A DNA stretch of 64,000 bases, taken from the NCBI GenBank assembly GCA_949361645.1, contig OX442415.1, positions 28,211,216 through 28,275,215 of the forward strand. Reading direction: 5' to 3'. The notes beneath the pieces are model-generated. The model ran no database searches. It was not told the DNA's origin and saw only the letters and a list, made by a program, of their open reading frames with translations. Below are positions 12,614 through 25,456 of this stretch, in pieces. Made by a program: the position numbers and the translations under genes. Each line of letters starts with the position of its first letter. Position 1 is the stretch's first letter. Origin of the DNA: Spongilla lacustris (lineage: Eukaryota > Porifera > Demospongiae > Spongillida > Spongillidae).

Positions 12614-15009
12614 AGGAACTTGGTCACTGTCTTCTTATTGCAATTGATGTCATTTCCACTGCAGAAGTACATACTGGCAATGCTGCTTCAGTTAGTGGGT
12701 GTGGGACTGATGCTTCACTGGCTACATCAGCTGGCCATTCCACCACCAACTGTGACTAAGGGACAGGATGATAGACCCATCAGTGCTCCACCCCCTCCCC
12801 CTCAGCTGATGTTCCCTCCACCATATATCTGCCCCTAACCCTCAACCTCTTATAAGGGCCAGTGTAACAATCCAAAGTCAAGACTTGTATGTACTGGGGA
12901 TGAGGTGGATCATCCACCATTGGAGCAGAAGGTGTGGTACAAGGTGGAGTCTACTGAAGTAACTGCTGTACTTTTACTAACAACTGACCCTACTTTCCAG
13001 GTCCTCAGACGCCAAAAAACCTTCTCATGAAAGGCATGTACATCCTCCAAACCAGAAAAGCCTCCCATTTCAGACAGCATCTCACCATGTCTCACCACAA
13101 AGCCTGACAAGTCCTTAAAGCATGACATCACCATGGTGCAGCCACCATCAGGTATCCAAAGCATCCCTTTGGTGTGGGGAGGAAGGGGTTTGATGATGGG
13201 CTGATTAGCGAGGCTCAACTGAGGAGGGTGAAGGAGTTCATTACTGAGTACATGTATGCGTCTTGGCTGCCATTACCATAATGATATCTCCCCTGCTGCC
13301 CCACCTCATTTTATTGAGTGTGTCCAATGTCCTACTCATGGTCCAGGTAGAATGCATTCAGAACTGTAGCTACTGTCTATATATAGCCAAGTACACAATA
13401 CACTATCAAACATATATACATGCACACATACAGATAAGGTATTGTATTGTTAAAAAATTAATGGCATGCCTAGCAATAATTCCCTGTTGTGTTTCAGTGC
13501 TTTAAAGCTGCTACAGTTGCACACTTTGAGGGCCCATTCAGATCTAATCTACCAGTGCTCTCCTGCATCACTCCCTACCTTTGCTCATCCTTTCAGGCCT
13601 TTATCAACTCCTACAATCTTGCATATATCAGTGGGACTGTGGCAAAACAGTCATACAGTAGGACAGTCCTCTGAGGCATGATTTCTTGGTTTTAGCTATA
13701 AATTTGTGGAGTAATGTGTTGTCGGTAACTGAGTAGTCGTAGCAATGCTATTGCAAGGCTTCTGATCTGGAGGAATCTAGGGGGGAGAGGGATGGGGGTG
13801 GGAAGTAGCCCCACCCCTTATGCCAGCTTGGGGGGGGTGGGACGTGAAGTCCCCCCTTTTCCCTTTCTACCCTAGAAGTCACAGACTATGATAGTCTGGA
13901 GAAAGAAAGAAGAATAAAAAAAAGAATCACCACCCAAGTGTGTCCTCGCACGCCACGTGGTATTTCTTCTATCGGACTGCGCATGCGTTAGGTACCTCCC
14001 ACATTAACCTAGGTTAACTCGTTAACCTTCATGTAGAACATTGAAGAGGCTGAACTTAAACTCGTCCAGAAAATGTGTATTTTTAAGCCGGTATGACTAG
14101 ACATGCACTGCCTGTAATAGCTACAGTGGAACATGTCTAAAGTGGTCGTGTTCCACTTCGGGACAAAAATAGGTGGCCCTTGTAGACAGGCGAGTTTGTA
14201 TTGTGCCACTCAGATGTATTAACTGGTCAGTATACGCTACTATCACAATGAAATGCCATTATCAATACCCACTGCCCTTGATCACATGATACGCACGTGA
14301 TTCTGTCCTAAACACCCCCTCTTCCAAAAAGTCCTCTACCACTAAATAATGCCTCTGCATATTGAAAGCTCCATGTTTTAGTAAGTTGGATAGTGGAGAC
14401 CATGTGTTCAGTGTGAGGGAGAGGTGCATGTGTGTCCAGTGTGTGATCCCATCTTTGAACTAATGGTTTGCAGGAGTCAGGCAAAGTTGATTGCTACAAT
14501 AATTTTCATCATGATTGGATAGGAAAGGGTTTGAGTTAGTTACTGTGTGTTACATTACTAACTGTAAGCAACAGTACTTGGTGCCAAAAGCATGAAGAAG
14601 ACACTTACTTGAGTTTCAGATATCACATGAAATATTTGTCCATTTCATTGCATGCAGATGTCACTGCACTGCATGCTAGTTTGAGGTACCCAACGAGAAA
14701 CTGCATCCAATACTAACATGTAATATGGCTAGGTGGGTGGCTATAGAATGCAACAAAAAAGATCTATGGACTAGTGCTTAACAAAACAATGTTTGGGTTT
14801 GATCAATGAGGTTGACCTCTCAGGTATACACATATACCTCTTATGCATTTAGGCTATAAATATAAACCTCAATAAATGCATTGAGACTATAAGTATACCA
14901 CATCCTGCTGAGATTTTATATCAGTGGTCAACCACTGCCTAGACATGCAAGGTCAATGTCACATGCAGCCGGATCTCTTCATTCAATAGGACAATTTTCA
15001 CTGCTTCCT
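12614..15009. other. No gene recognised
   Basis: Several 60-100 codon frames on both strands (for example 12910-13218 minus) have no motif I recognise. There are G-rich low-complexity patches at 13780-13860. It separates the TIM17 3' exons from the kinase gene. Confidence 0.5.
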
Positions 15010-15223
15010 CTAGTAGACTACAACTTCTTTCGAAATTGACCTGTCCATAGGCATAGTGCCTATTTGACGGGATTAATTTTTCATTATGACGTTTGTTCCA
15101 CTTCCAGTTATATTATTATTATTGCATTACATGTAGATCCCTTTGCGCGGATCGAATGTACATGTAGGTCCCTTTGCGCAGATCGATATTTTCCCAAATC
15201 AGAATTGACTTTAGAAGATTAAA
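15010..15223 (+). promoter_or_regulatory. 5' flank of the receptor kinase with internal 30-bp duplication
   Basis: Immediately upstream of the signal-peptide ATG. An approximately 30-bp unit (ACATGTAG-TCCCTTTGCGC-GATCGA) occurs twice at 15129-15186. A degenerate copy of this flank (ACTACAACTTCTTTCG...CTGTCCATA...ATATTTTCC) is found inside an intron at 20032-20215. No TATA box was assigned; promoter status is inferred from position only. Confidence 0.4.
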
Positions 15224-18200
15224 ATGGTGTCGTGTGGATTGGTGCATTTCATCCTGGTGATTGCTTCAAGTGAGTGTCGTACCGCTACGATGTATCTAAA
15301 ATTATAAAGCGTTCTACATGTACATCGCCTACACTATACATTACCCTCCACATCTGTATTTGGCGCGTGCAAGTATGGGTAAGTAACGCATGATCTCCCG
15401 AGTCCTTTTAATGCTAATAAGCTGTGTGCCAGGAAACAAGCACGCTTTTCATTTACCGAGCCTCTACTAAAAATAAGGTTATTACAACTAAATACTAGAA
15501 GTAGTATACTAGTAGGTCTACCTAAAAATAAAAACGACACCGATAAGGATAATTGGCGCAGTTTGTACAACGTAAATTATGGCGGGCAATGGTAATCACA
15601 ACCGCTGCTGCAACTCTTACTCTGCACATTGTATAACGTCGACGTCGTAGATGTGCCCTACCATAAATTTCTTTAATGATGTACATGTACCCTAATGAAG
15701 ATGTGAATTAACGATGTACCTTCATGTTGTGCATTAATATGATGTGCCTGATGTACCTCAACGCTATACATTAATTTTGTACGTGTCTTAATGATGTGTC
15801 TTCGCACTTGGTCTCATTGTTCATTCTCTCATGTATTACCACACAGCCAGTGCCCAGTCCATCAGTGTCACCATCACACCTAGCAGCAATCTTCCCATAC
15901 CAGCTGTCCAGCAATCCTCAGGGTCCTATATCTTCAACTGTTCAGCTACATCAACCTCTGGTCCCCCTACCAATGTCACGTGGACCTCATACCCTGCTGG
16001 GGCTGTGGGATCTCTGATGACCTCTGGCAATACCACCTCAAGATCACTTACATTGCCCTCTCCAGTGGTCCTGTCATATGCAGGTCTGTATGTATGCACT
16101 GCTACCACAAATGGAGTTAGCACAACTGCTAGTTATGCCTTCTATGTAACTGGTGAGGGGTAGGACTGGGGGCTAGTGTCACATGATTATAATCTCGTAC
16201 ACTTACAGTTTCAACAACACTGTCGCCCTCAATCATGGTCACCAGCACAACCCCACCCCCTAACTACCACGGAAGTCTGCTGACATTGTCATGCACATTT
16301 GGAATAAGCACTAGTCCTCCTGGCTTGGTACCAGCCTCCATCCAGTGGGTGGGGCCAACCCAGCAGCTATTGATAGCTGGTGGTCTTGTTACCATACAGA
16401 CATCCAGTTCCTCCTCCTCGGGAGTGAACACTTTTTACACCAGCTACCTTACCATCTCAGCCATCAGCAGGAAGGATGCAGGGACTTACACCTGCACCCC
16501 AACCATAGGCCCCATGGTACCTTCTCCTTATGTCATAGACTACACAACTTCAAAAAATTCTCCATCCATAAATATCATTGGTACAGAAATGTTTATCAAA
16601 TAGATGTGTAACATTCTCTTCCTCTCCCTCCTATCTCTTACATCTCAAGATCTACCCAATCAACCAACAAATATTATTGCGAAATATGTTTCCACGGATA
16701 CCGTTAGTATCCAGTGGACAGTCCCCCTCATAGTGTACACTCAGGAGACCTATTTGGTCCTGTACAGGTCAGTTCCTGGTAATCTAAACCAAACAACAGG
16801 CCCAGTGACTGGGAGCGCAGACCTCAGTGTGATTGGAGGACAGTTTGGTGTCAACCTCACAGGTCTGGTCCCCTCCTCCCTGTACTACTACACTGTGGTG
16901 GCCTCCAACATATTGGGAACTACCACCACTCCAGTCATGAACATATCATTCTTCCCTCGTACGTTACTACTAGCAGTGGGTGTGGTCCCATGTATGAGGG
17001 GTGTGGTTCAAGATGAGGGTTATGGGTGTGCACTAGGAGGGTGGGTGCATGAGAAGGGAGTGTGTTTTAGTGTGTGGTTGGGTGTGGCTAATGGCATGAT
17101 TGTCCAATCAGTTGTCATCACCTTATACCACATACTGTGGTGACCAGGGGGAGACCACATCGGTCAGCCTGTCAAGTGATTTTAAAGTTTTAGTTAATGG
17201 GCCCTTTGCATGAAAGATCGGAACTAAGATAAAAGTCATGTTTGGTGCAAAAACCTCAGCAGGTACCTGGAGATGTTGCGTCATGTTTGTGGGCCTTTGT
17301 GTAATAAAATCGCAATGCTCGGAGCCATTCCTTCCCAATCAGATAGCGATCCTCCAGCCAATCAATTTCCGGATCAAACTCTCCTGCCAACAGTAAGCAG
17401 CTTGACAAAGTCTGACATATCTGGAGCCTTTTGAAACCCATCCATTTAAAAATGGAATGATGCCTTTTATTACCCAAAGGTCCGTGAACGTGACACAATG
17501 TCTCTCCGCTGCATGAGGGTTTTACTCTGGACATGTAGTTCCAATCTTTCATACAAATGGTCCATTTGTAGTATCAAATTACATGTATCTCATTGAGTTG
17601 TGATGACTACAAGTGTGTGTACACGTGTGCATGTGTGTGTGTGTGTGTGTGAAAGGTAGTTTGGCTTAGTAGGGGAGAGGTTATGATAGCTTGGCTTAGA
17701 CAGCAATAGTTTGTTGTTGAAAGCATGCAAATAGACACTGGCAGCTGCACTAGATTGTTTCTGTCCAGCTGTGCAGTATCAGAAAATGGAGTGTAGCCAT
17801 AGTTACAAGGTGTGGTCATTGTGCTCATCGCTCCATGATTTGTCTAGCTACCTTTTTATAGCGAAGGGTCACCTTTGTGCATTCATTGGACAGCAATAGT
17901 TTGTTGTTGAAAGCATGACACCTTTGTGCATTCATCAGTATTGCTAACAATCCTAGCAAATTCCAATCAAGATGGTTTGCTGATAGCTTACTGCAACGAT
18001 TTATTGGCAGACAGTTGCCTTGTGTGTACATGTAATGGCTACAAGACCACTGGATTGTAATATGGTCTTCCCTCCTCAGCTGATGGTGTAGCCTCCCTAT
18101 CAGTTGGGTCAGGTGATCCTTCCCATATCAATGTGACATGGAACCCACCTCCCCCTCCTAATAATGATGTAATATATTACATTGTGGTGATCACACCCTT

Positions 18201-21200
18201 TGGAGGAGGTGATGTCATTAACTCTGCTGATGTCAATGGCTTGAGTGCTGACCTCATGGGAATCTATGGTGAGTGTGAAGGTGAGGTGGCCATTGATGAA
18301 GGTGAGGGTGGCCATGGGTGAAGGTGAGGTGGCCATGGGTGATGTTGAGGTGGCCATGGCAGTGTGTTGGATAACAGCCGGAATCGGACATTTTTCGATC
18401 AATTTTGCAACTTGTCCAGGTGATTTTGTGCATGAGCAGTAGTTATTAGTTGAGCGCGACTAAGTGGCTGCGGGCGATTTTTGCGCACGCGTGCTAATTA
18501 CATGTATTTCTTTTCTCGGAGCAACAGTTACGTATATTGTACCCTTGCTTTCTAAGCGCCTCCACTAGTCTTCAAGATTCCAAACATAACAGAGTCATGA
18601 TCATTTGCGTCAAGCGCCCGCCTATTAAAAATCTAAATGCTATTATCGAGTACAAGCACAAGTCCACGGGAGAATGAACTCAGCGCAAGTCCATGCGCGA
18701 GTAAGTACTTTCACCCGAGGAGGCCTTGCACGCAATTAAAATTAAAACTCAAACGCTCATCACTTAATCTTTAATCCCACGTCGTCCTACGCTTATAGGA
18801 TTATTATCCTACAGTACGCGTAGGACGCAAGTTAAAATTAATCTTTAGCAAACTCATATGAACAGAAAACAAACCAAAATCTCATTGTACTGTAGAAATG
18901 GTTATCGATTCAGAAAATACTGGTATACTTACTTGCAAATTCAAGATTGTCGAATACAGTCAATACTGCATTGCTAAAAGTTGTAAATCGTAAAGCAACT
19001 TCAAGTACCTAAAAGTAAAGTTGGAAAGATCAGAACATCATGTTAAAAGAAGGGAATAGTAAGACAGATCTTTTGCACTAAGCAAATAATAGAGTACATT
19101 GTAGATTTGGAATTTGCTATAGCTTCACAAGCGTATGAACGATAGGTATATTGTCAGTTGCATATTGCTGGAATAGCCAAGTGCGCGAATGGACAAAATC
19201 GTGAAAATGTACAGAAAAAAAGTGCAAAACCGATTACAGTTAAAACACTGCCTAGAATGTATATTTTAGCACACACATCATGCTTAAAAAAAAAAATTTA
19301 AAAAAATGTCATACTTTTTTCTGCGACAAATAAATTCTCTACATACATGTATTTTGAAGAACCGCATCCGTTTCTTTTTTTTTATATCGTGTAACTAAGG
19401 GTGTGATTAAAAAAAAATAGAGATTGACAATTGGTAAATTTAGCAGGACAGACATATCAAACAACAGTAGAAAAATGGATGCCAAAAACTTGCATTTCTA
19501 TTTATAATGAATTTTTAAATAGGTCTATTGGTCCAACGTGTAGGACTTGGACCTTGGGGAATTAAGGTTACGTGTACATGTAGAACATGAAATGCACCGA
19601 TTTTGAATTAATGTTTTTCAATGCTATTATATCTGCATACATAAAATAATGTCCGACCAATTTCATAACATGTCAGGTCAAATACTGTAATGTCCTGACA
19701 TTGTATCAGGACAATTTTGGAATGTTACCCTACATGTACACTGCCACAGGTGATGGTGAGGTGGCCCTGTGCAAGTGTCTAGTTGCATCGATTGATGCAA
19801 ACTAGAGTTATACAACCTTAGGGTTAAGTTTAAGGTTAGGGTTGGCATCACTCCACCAATAGATTCCTCCTTTGTCATTGTTGTGTCTACAAATGTTGTG
19901 TCTATGCACACCCAGTCACATATGCAAGCAATGCTGTTATCATCATTTGTGGTTGCTTGCTATAAATAGGAAAATAGAAAAGGGACCTAACGCGTGTAGT
20001 TTCAAGTTTTCAAATTATTTGATATTCCTAGGTCCTCTACAACTTCTTTCGTACGCATCTGAGATTGAACTGTCCATAGTATACAATGGTGTTATGACGG
20101 CATAAATTTTTAATTACGCGTACGTTTCAATTGCACACGTCAACTTTGGCGCTCGTTTCTGGAAATGATTGCATTAGGTCGCTTTTCATGGATATTTTCC
20201 AAAATAAAAAATTGGGATTGGATTCCAATGAAGTTGCGAATTCTGATATTCAAAGTGCCAACTCCCCCCACCCCGATAGGGCGATACCTTCATAACATTA
20301 ATTAATGATGGTGAGGATGATTTTGAGTGATGGTGCACTTTAGGTGAAGGTGACCATCAGTGATGGGGAGGGTGATCTTCAATAGTGTTGGTGACCGATG
20401 TTGGTGATGGTTTGAGAATCATTAGGTGGCTATGCCTCTTCCACATTCCACAGCTCCAGGGGTTCCCTATAATGCCTCTGTGACTGGGGTCAACATTCTT
20501 GGACTAGGGAAGACCACAACTGCATATGGTTACACCCAGGAGCTGGGTAAGTAGTGTTTTGTGCTCACTTGATATCCCACACCCACATCCCTTACCTTCA
20601 TCCTTCACCCTCATCCCTCACCCCATCCTCACTCTCATCCCTCACCTTCATCCAACACTCTCATCCCTCACCTTCTCATCATCCTCTCCCTCACCTCATC
20701 CCTCACTCATACCTTACCTTCATTCCACACCCTCATCCTTCACTCATATGGAGAAATGGCCCATACATAGGCGGTCATCATGCTTTTATTTTCAAATTGA
20801 ATTTTAAACATATTTATAATTTACTATAAATCGGTCTGATTGTGAATCTGTGTTTTATATAATTATGATATGAACCATTCGTGTAGTAAAATCAAGACAA
20901 AAAATTAATTTCTACCGCGCATAATTTATTCATAAACAATATGTCATAACGTAATACCTTGCGTCATCTGGGATTAAGTTACAGTTATTGCGTACGTTGC
21001 AACTAGTTAACTGTTATGCAGATGAATTATTAAGGATAATACACAATCGTAGCTTTGGAGATGTGGAGGCAGCAATAAACGGATTGCCCTGCATGATTTC
21101 AACTTCTGAGATTCAGGTCTTTTGGTGAGTATACTGTGTGAATTTAGTATGTGCAGAACAGGCATATATTCGATGCCGTGAAGGGGGAGGAGATATGGCC

Positions 21201-21827
21201 TTCTCCCTATAATAGTACTGTATGGAATTCTCCCTGTACTGTTGGCCTTCTCCCGGACCGTTAATTGCCCGTCTCCTTATACTGTTGGTCTTCTTCCTGT
21301 AGTGTTAGACTGGTGGCCTTCTCGCTATACTGTTGGCCTGCACCCTATACTGTTGGCCTTCTCCCTATACTGTTGGCCTTCTCCCTATACTGTTGGCCTT
21401 CTCTATACAGTTGGCCTTCTCCCTATACTATTGGCTTTCTCCCTATATGAACCACTGAGCATTGTCCATTTGTGTAGCATCTCTGTCCCTTTGTTTACCA
21501 TGTGTATAGCTGACCTGTGGGACACACACACCACACACGTGCATGGACACTTCCAGCAAGTCACGCATGCTCAGTTACAGTGTGGACACTCAATGTAGTA
21601 GCTCTACTGGTGGTGATGCACATATTCACAAGTGTCTCCATCATGTGCACACTACACACGCTGATGTAGAGCTGTGTATTGTGTGCTTCAAACATGGGCA
21701 CACACACCAATGATGTCCACACATATACCTGTACACAGTGATACTTACATGTACATCCATATACATCAGATATAAATAATAATAATTTGGACACAAACAC
21801 ACACATGCATGTACATGTACACACACA

Positions 21828-21872
<45 letters not shown>

Positions 21873-23532
21873 ACAGATTGCTGTACAACCACAACAAGAC
21901 ACAACAATCTACCAGGAGAGAGCTACCATACTACTGGAGGAGCAGAGGATCAATGAAGACCTACAAACTGCAGTACTACAAACCAAAGTATTTACTGGTC
22001 TGGCTACTTCCCCAGTCCTTTGAACACAGTGACGACAGATAACAGGTGTGTTAATGGCTGTTTGGGGGCTATTGTGTTAGTGGCTACATGCACTAGAGTA
22101 CGCATGGTATTTTTGGACTTGCTAATTTTTGTTTGCATGCATTGGTGCTGAGGACACTTCCTCACTCCCCTGGAGGGGTGTTGGTGGTGTCATTGGATCA
22201 CCTCTCCAAACCCCCCAGAAGGGGGGAGGTGTCCTTTGTACACATACAATGCATCACTTGTGTGACGGCTCCATCAGAGGTCTTTGAACATGCATGTTAA
22301 AGTACTTTCTGTTTAAGGGCCTGGAGAGGTACATTAACTTGTACATGTACTCTTTGTTACATGTACTATTGTCTATCTTTATAGACACCATCAATCCTGT
22401 ACCTAGTATATGTACCCAGGACTAATTTCAAAAATGGTCTTATCTGGTGGTTACCAGATACAGGTATAACCCCTAACCCTGACTACCTACACAAAAGTTC
22501 AGGTAAATTTAATATTACTACATTTGCATATGAGACTGTGCTTTAAAAGGCGACCATGCGCTATATTCATTTGAGTTGCACGCAACATGTTACCCACGTG
22601 TGGTCACCTTAACCCTTCTATACATGTATGTAGCCAAGTCATCTTATGCCCTTCATGCAACTTTTTTGGCTGTAGGTCACTACATGTACATGCAGTGGTA
22701 CTTCAAAGATAGGTAGTGATTTTAGTGGTTACCTAAGTTTTGCAAAGCAACCACATCCATTGTGTGGACAAGGAAACCACAAGCCAACCCTAAGCTACAT
22801 GTAGCTACTGGCCTAACAAGGGATAATGGTTCTGGGGCTATGCTACATGTAGGTTGGCCCATGCCCATTTAGTGTTTGCATTAGTTATCACAAATAGAAT
22901 AACCTTATGGGCCCACTTCATACATACATGTATGGACACACCTCCCTTGACAACTTACATGTACATGTACATGTTATATACTATACTGTTGGTCAGTTGG
23001 CCTTCTCCCTATACAGTTGGCCTTCTCACTATACTGTTGGCCTTCCCTAAAGGTTTTCATTCTTAGTATGCACGGCATTACATTTAGTACCTTGCTCTCA
23101 TTACTGTCAACAGTAAGGCTCTCAACTGTAGTACTCCAAGCCTAGCTGGCAACAAGTAGACAGGCAATAGAATAACCCTGGGGCTCACCAAAAATGTACA
23201 TACATGTATGGACACAAGTAGTAGTGCTGCACATCTGTTAACATACTATGAACTTCCAGGACACAGCTATTCCCTAGGACAACCAGCAAAACCAGGCCTA
23301 GGGGTTGTATTTGCACAAAGATACATGGCATTGTGCATGAGATTATTCACTGTATGTACAGACCTAGACCTTTTATCAGCACAGTCTGGCCACACAACAA
23401 AATTCATGACATTGGGCCTTTGTTACTTTGTACAAACATCAAAATAAGATAGGATCAGCAGGTGTTTACATGTATGTACACACACACATACATGTACTCA
23501 CACACACACACACACACAACACACACGCGCAC

Positions 23533-23572
<40 letters not shown>

Positions 23573-25424
23573 CAGCTGAACGTGGGGGAGGAGGAGGCAG
23601 GAATAGGCAACATCTGCCAGTATCACTTACGGTTTCCAGTCATGCATTTGCTACGTGTACAAGAAGCACACCATTACATGCATGTACTTCCTATAACATC
23701 AGGGATTTACCGCACCTACCCCCTGGTGTACACGTGGCATGTCACTTGCTGTTCTGTCAATTAATCCAGGGTTCACAAACATGCCATTTAACTGTACATA
23801 TGAAGGGAAGACTTCCTACAATAATACTGCAGCAATGGAAGTAGAACATCATAACACAAACTTTCATGAATCCCTCAATTGTATTTAGCCAGTCAGACAC
23901 TCAATGTTTTGGCATATACAAACTGCCACCACAACCTGTACAAAATAATACTTTCTCTTTTCCTCCTCCCTTCAATTTCCTTACCTCCCCTTCCATCTCC
24001 CTCCCTCCCTCCTCATCCCGTCAATTTCCCTACCTCCCCCTCCCTCCCATCACTCTCGCTCCTCCTCTCTCCTTTCCTCCCCTTATCCCCATTCACGCCG
24101 CTGGCCCTGGCTCTCATCTTATAGCGCATGTCAAATGAAGTACTATCCGGCTGAAAGGATCGTGTGTGAAAGGAAAAAGGTAAGCTAGCTGGGTTTGTTT
24201 TAAAAAAACAAAATAAAACTGAATAATACCATGCTTTCCAGAATGGAAGAATAGTTTATCTAGTGTTGTAAAGTGGTTAAGAAGACACTTATATTGGGTC
24301 GAAGAAAAGGACGTAAGTTAACCTGTTCTCTTCTACAGTATGCAATATGTGTGTTCAGGTGTATTCTAGTAATCACTGCATTTTTATTTCAGGGAGTTCA
24401 AGTGTCAGCTTAAATTGATTTTTTACATACAACGCTCACTAGCTGCAGGAACAATCAGAAGGAACAGTGCATGTGCATGGATGTCACTATGGATGTAATG
24501 TAGCGTTACTGTTGTGTTAATTTAACTGCAGGTGTCACAACAAAGCACTGTTGTACATGTACATGTGATCATGTTTCAAAAGATTCAACCACATGCAATG
24601 GCGTCCTAGGCTGGTTTGTTTCTCAGACACTCGATACCTCAGGATGCACTCGGATAGCTCACAACATCAACAACCATTCATTCATTATACTGAATCATAC
24701 ACATAATCACATACACACACGTGATCCTATATATCTCTAATCACTGAATGTTTCCGGACATCACAGTTCCTCCCCATTTCACACTGGTGACAGACCACCA
24801 TCCCTTGTTGTCCATTCTCAACCCGGAAAAGGGATTACCAGCAGTGACAGCAGCACGGTTGCATTGGTATATGCGGTAGGCTAGCCCTGTCTTGATATCA
24901 GGTACAAGAGTACCACTCAGCACATAAATGCTGATGCACTTTCACGTCTCCCAGTGGTGGCCGACATGCAGATGGCACAAATGGACGAGGAGGAAGGAGG
25001 GACATTCCCAACTACAAACCCTCCTGGTCGAGGTGGCAGAATTAGGAAGAACAACAACAATTAAGGGACCTGGTGTTAGCAAGGTGTTTCAGCCTATTCA
25101 GGAGGGATGGCCACCCAAAACTACAGAAGAGGTCCGGTTATAAAGCCATGCTTTGAGTAGAGACATGAACTATACATGTACAGCAGTACAATCCTGTGAA
25201 AGGGTACAGGGAGAGGTATAGGCCTGTACCACTGTTCACAGAGGGGTACAGGCCTGCTCAGGGATGCAGGCATGTACCCCTCCATGAACAGTGGTACAGG
25301 CCTGCTCAGGGATGCAGGCATGTACCCCTCCATGAACAGTGGTACAGGCCTGCTCAGGGATGCAGGCATGTTCAAGGAGGGGTACAGGGATACAAGCCTG
25401 GACAGGGGTACAGGCCTGTACTGG

Positions 25425-25456
<32 letters not shown>

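Noticed and set aside
12910..13218. 102-codon minus-strand ORF as a possible TIM17 5' exon
   Set aside because: It lacks the PWRI and IGG motifs and suitable splice phases; the matching exon is at 54927-55032.
21561..22042. Cys/Val- or His/Thr-rich ORFs around 21.6-22.0 and 23.4-23.8 kb
   Set aside because: They fall on (CA)n microsatellites and are readable in both strands.
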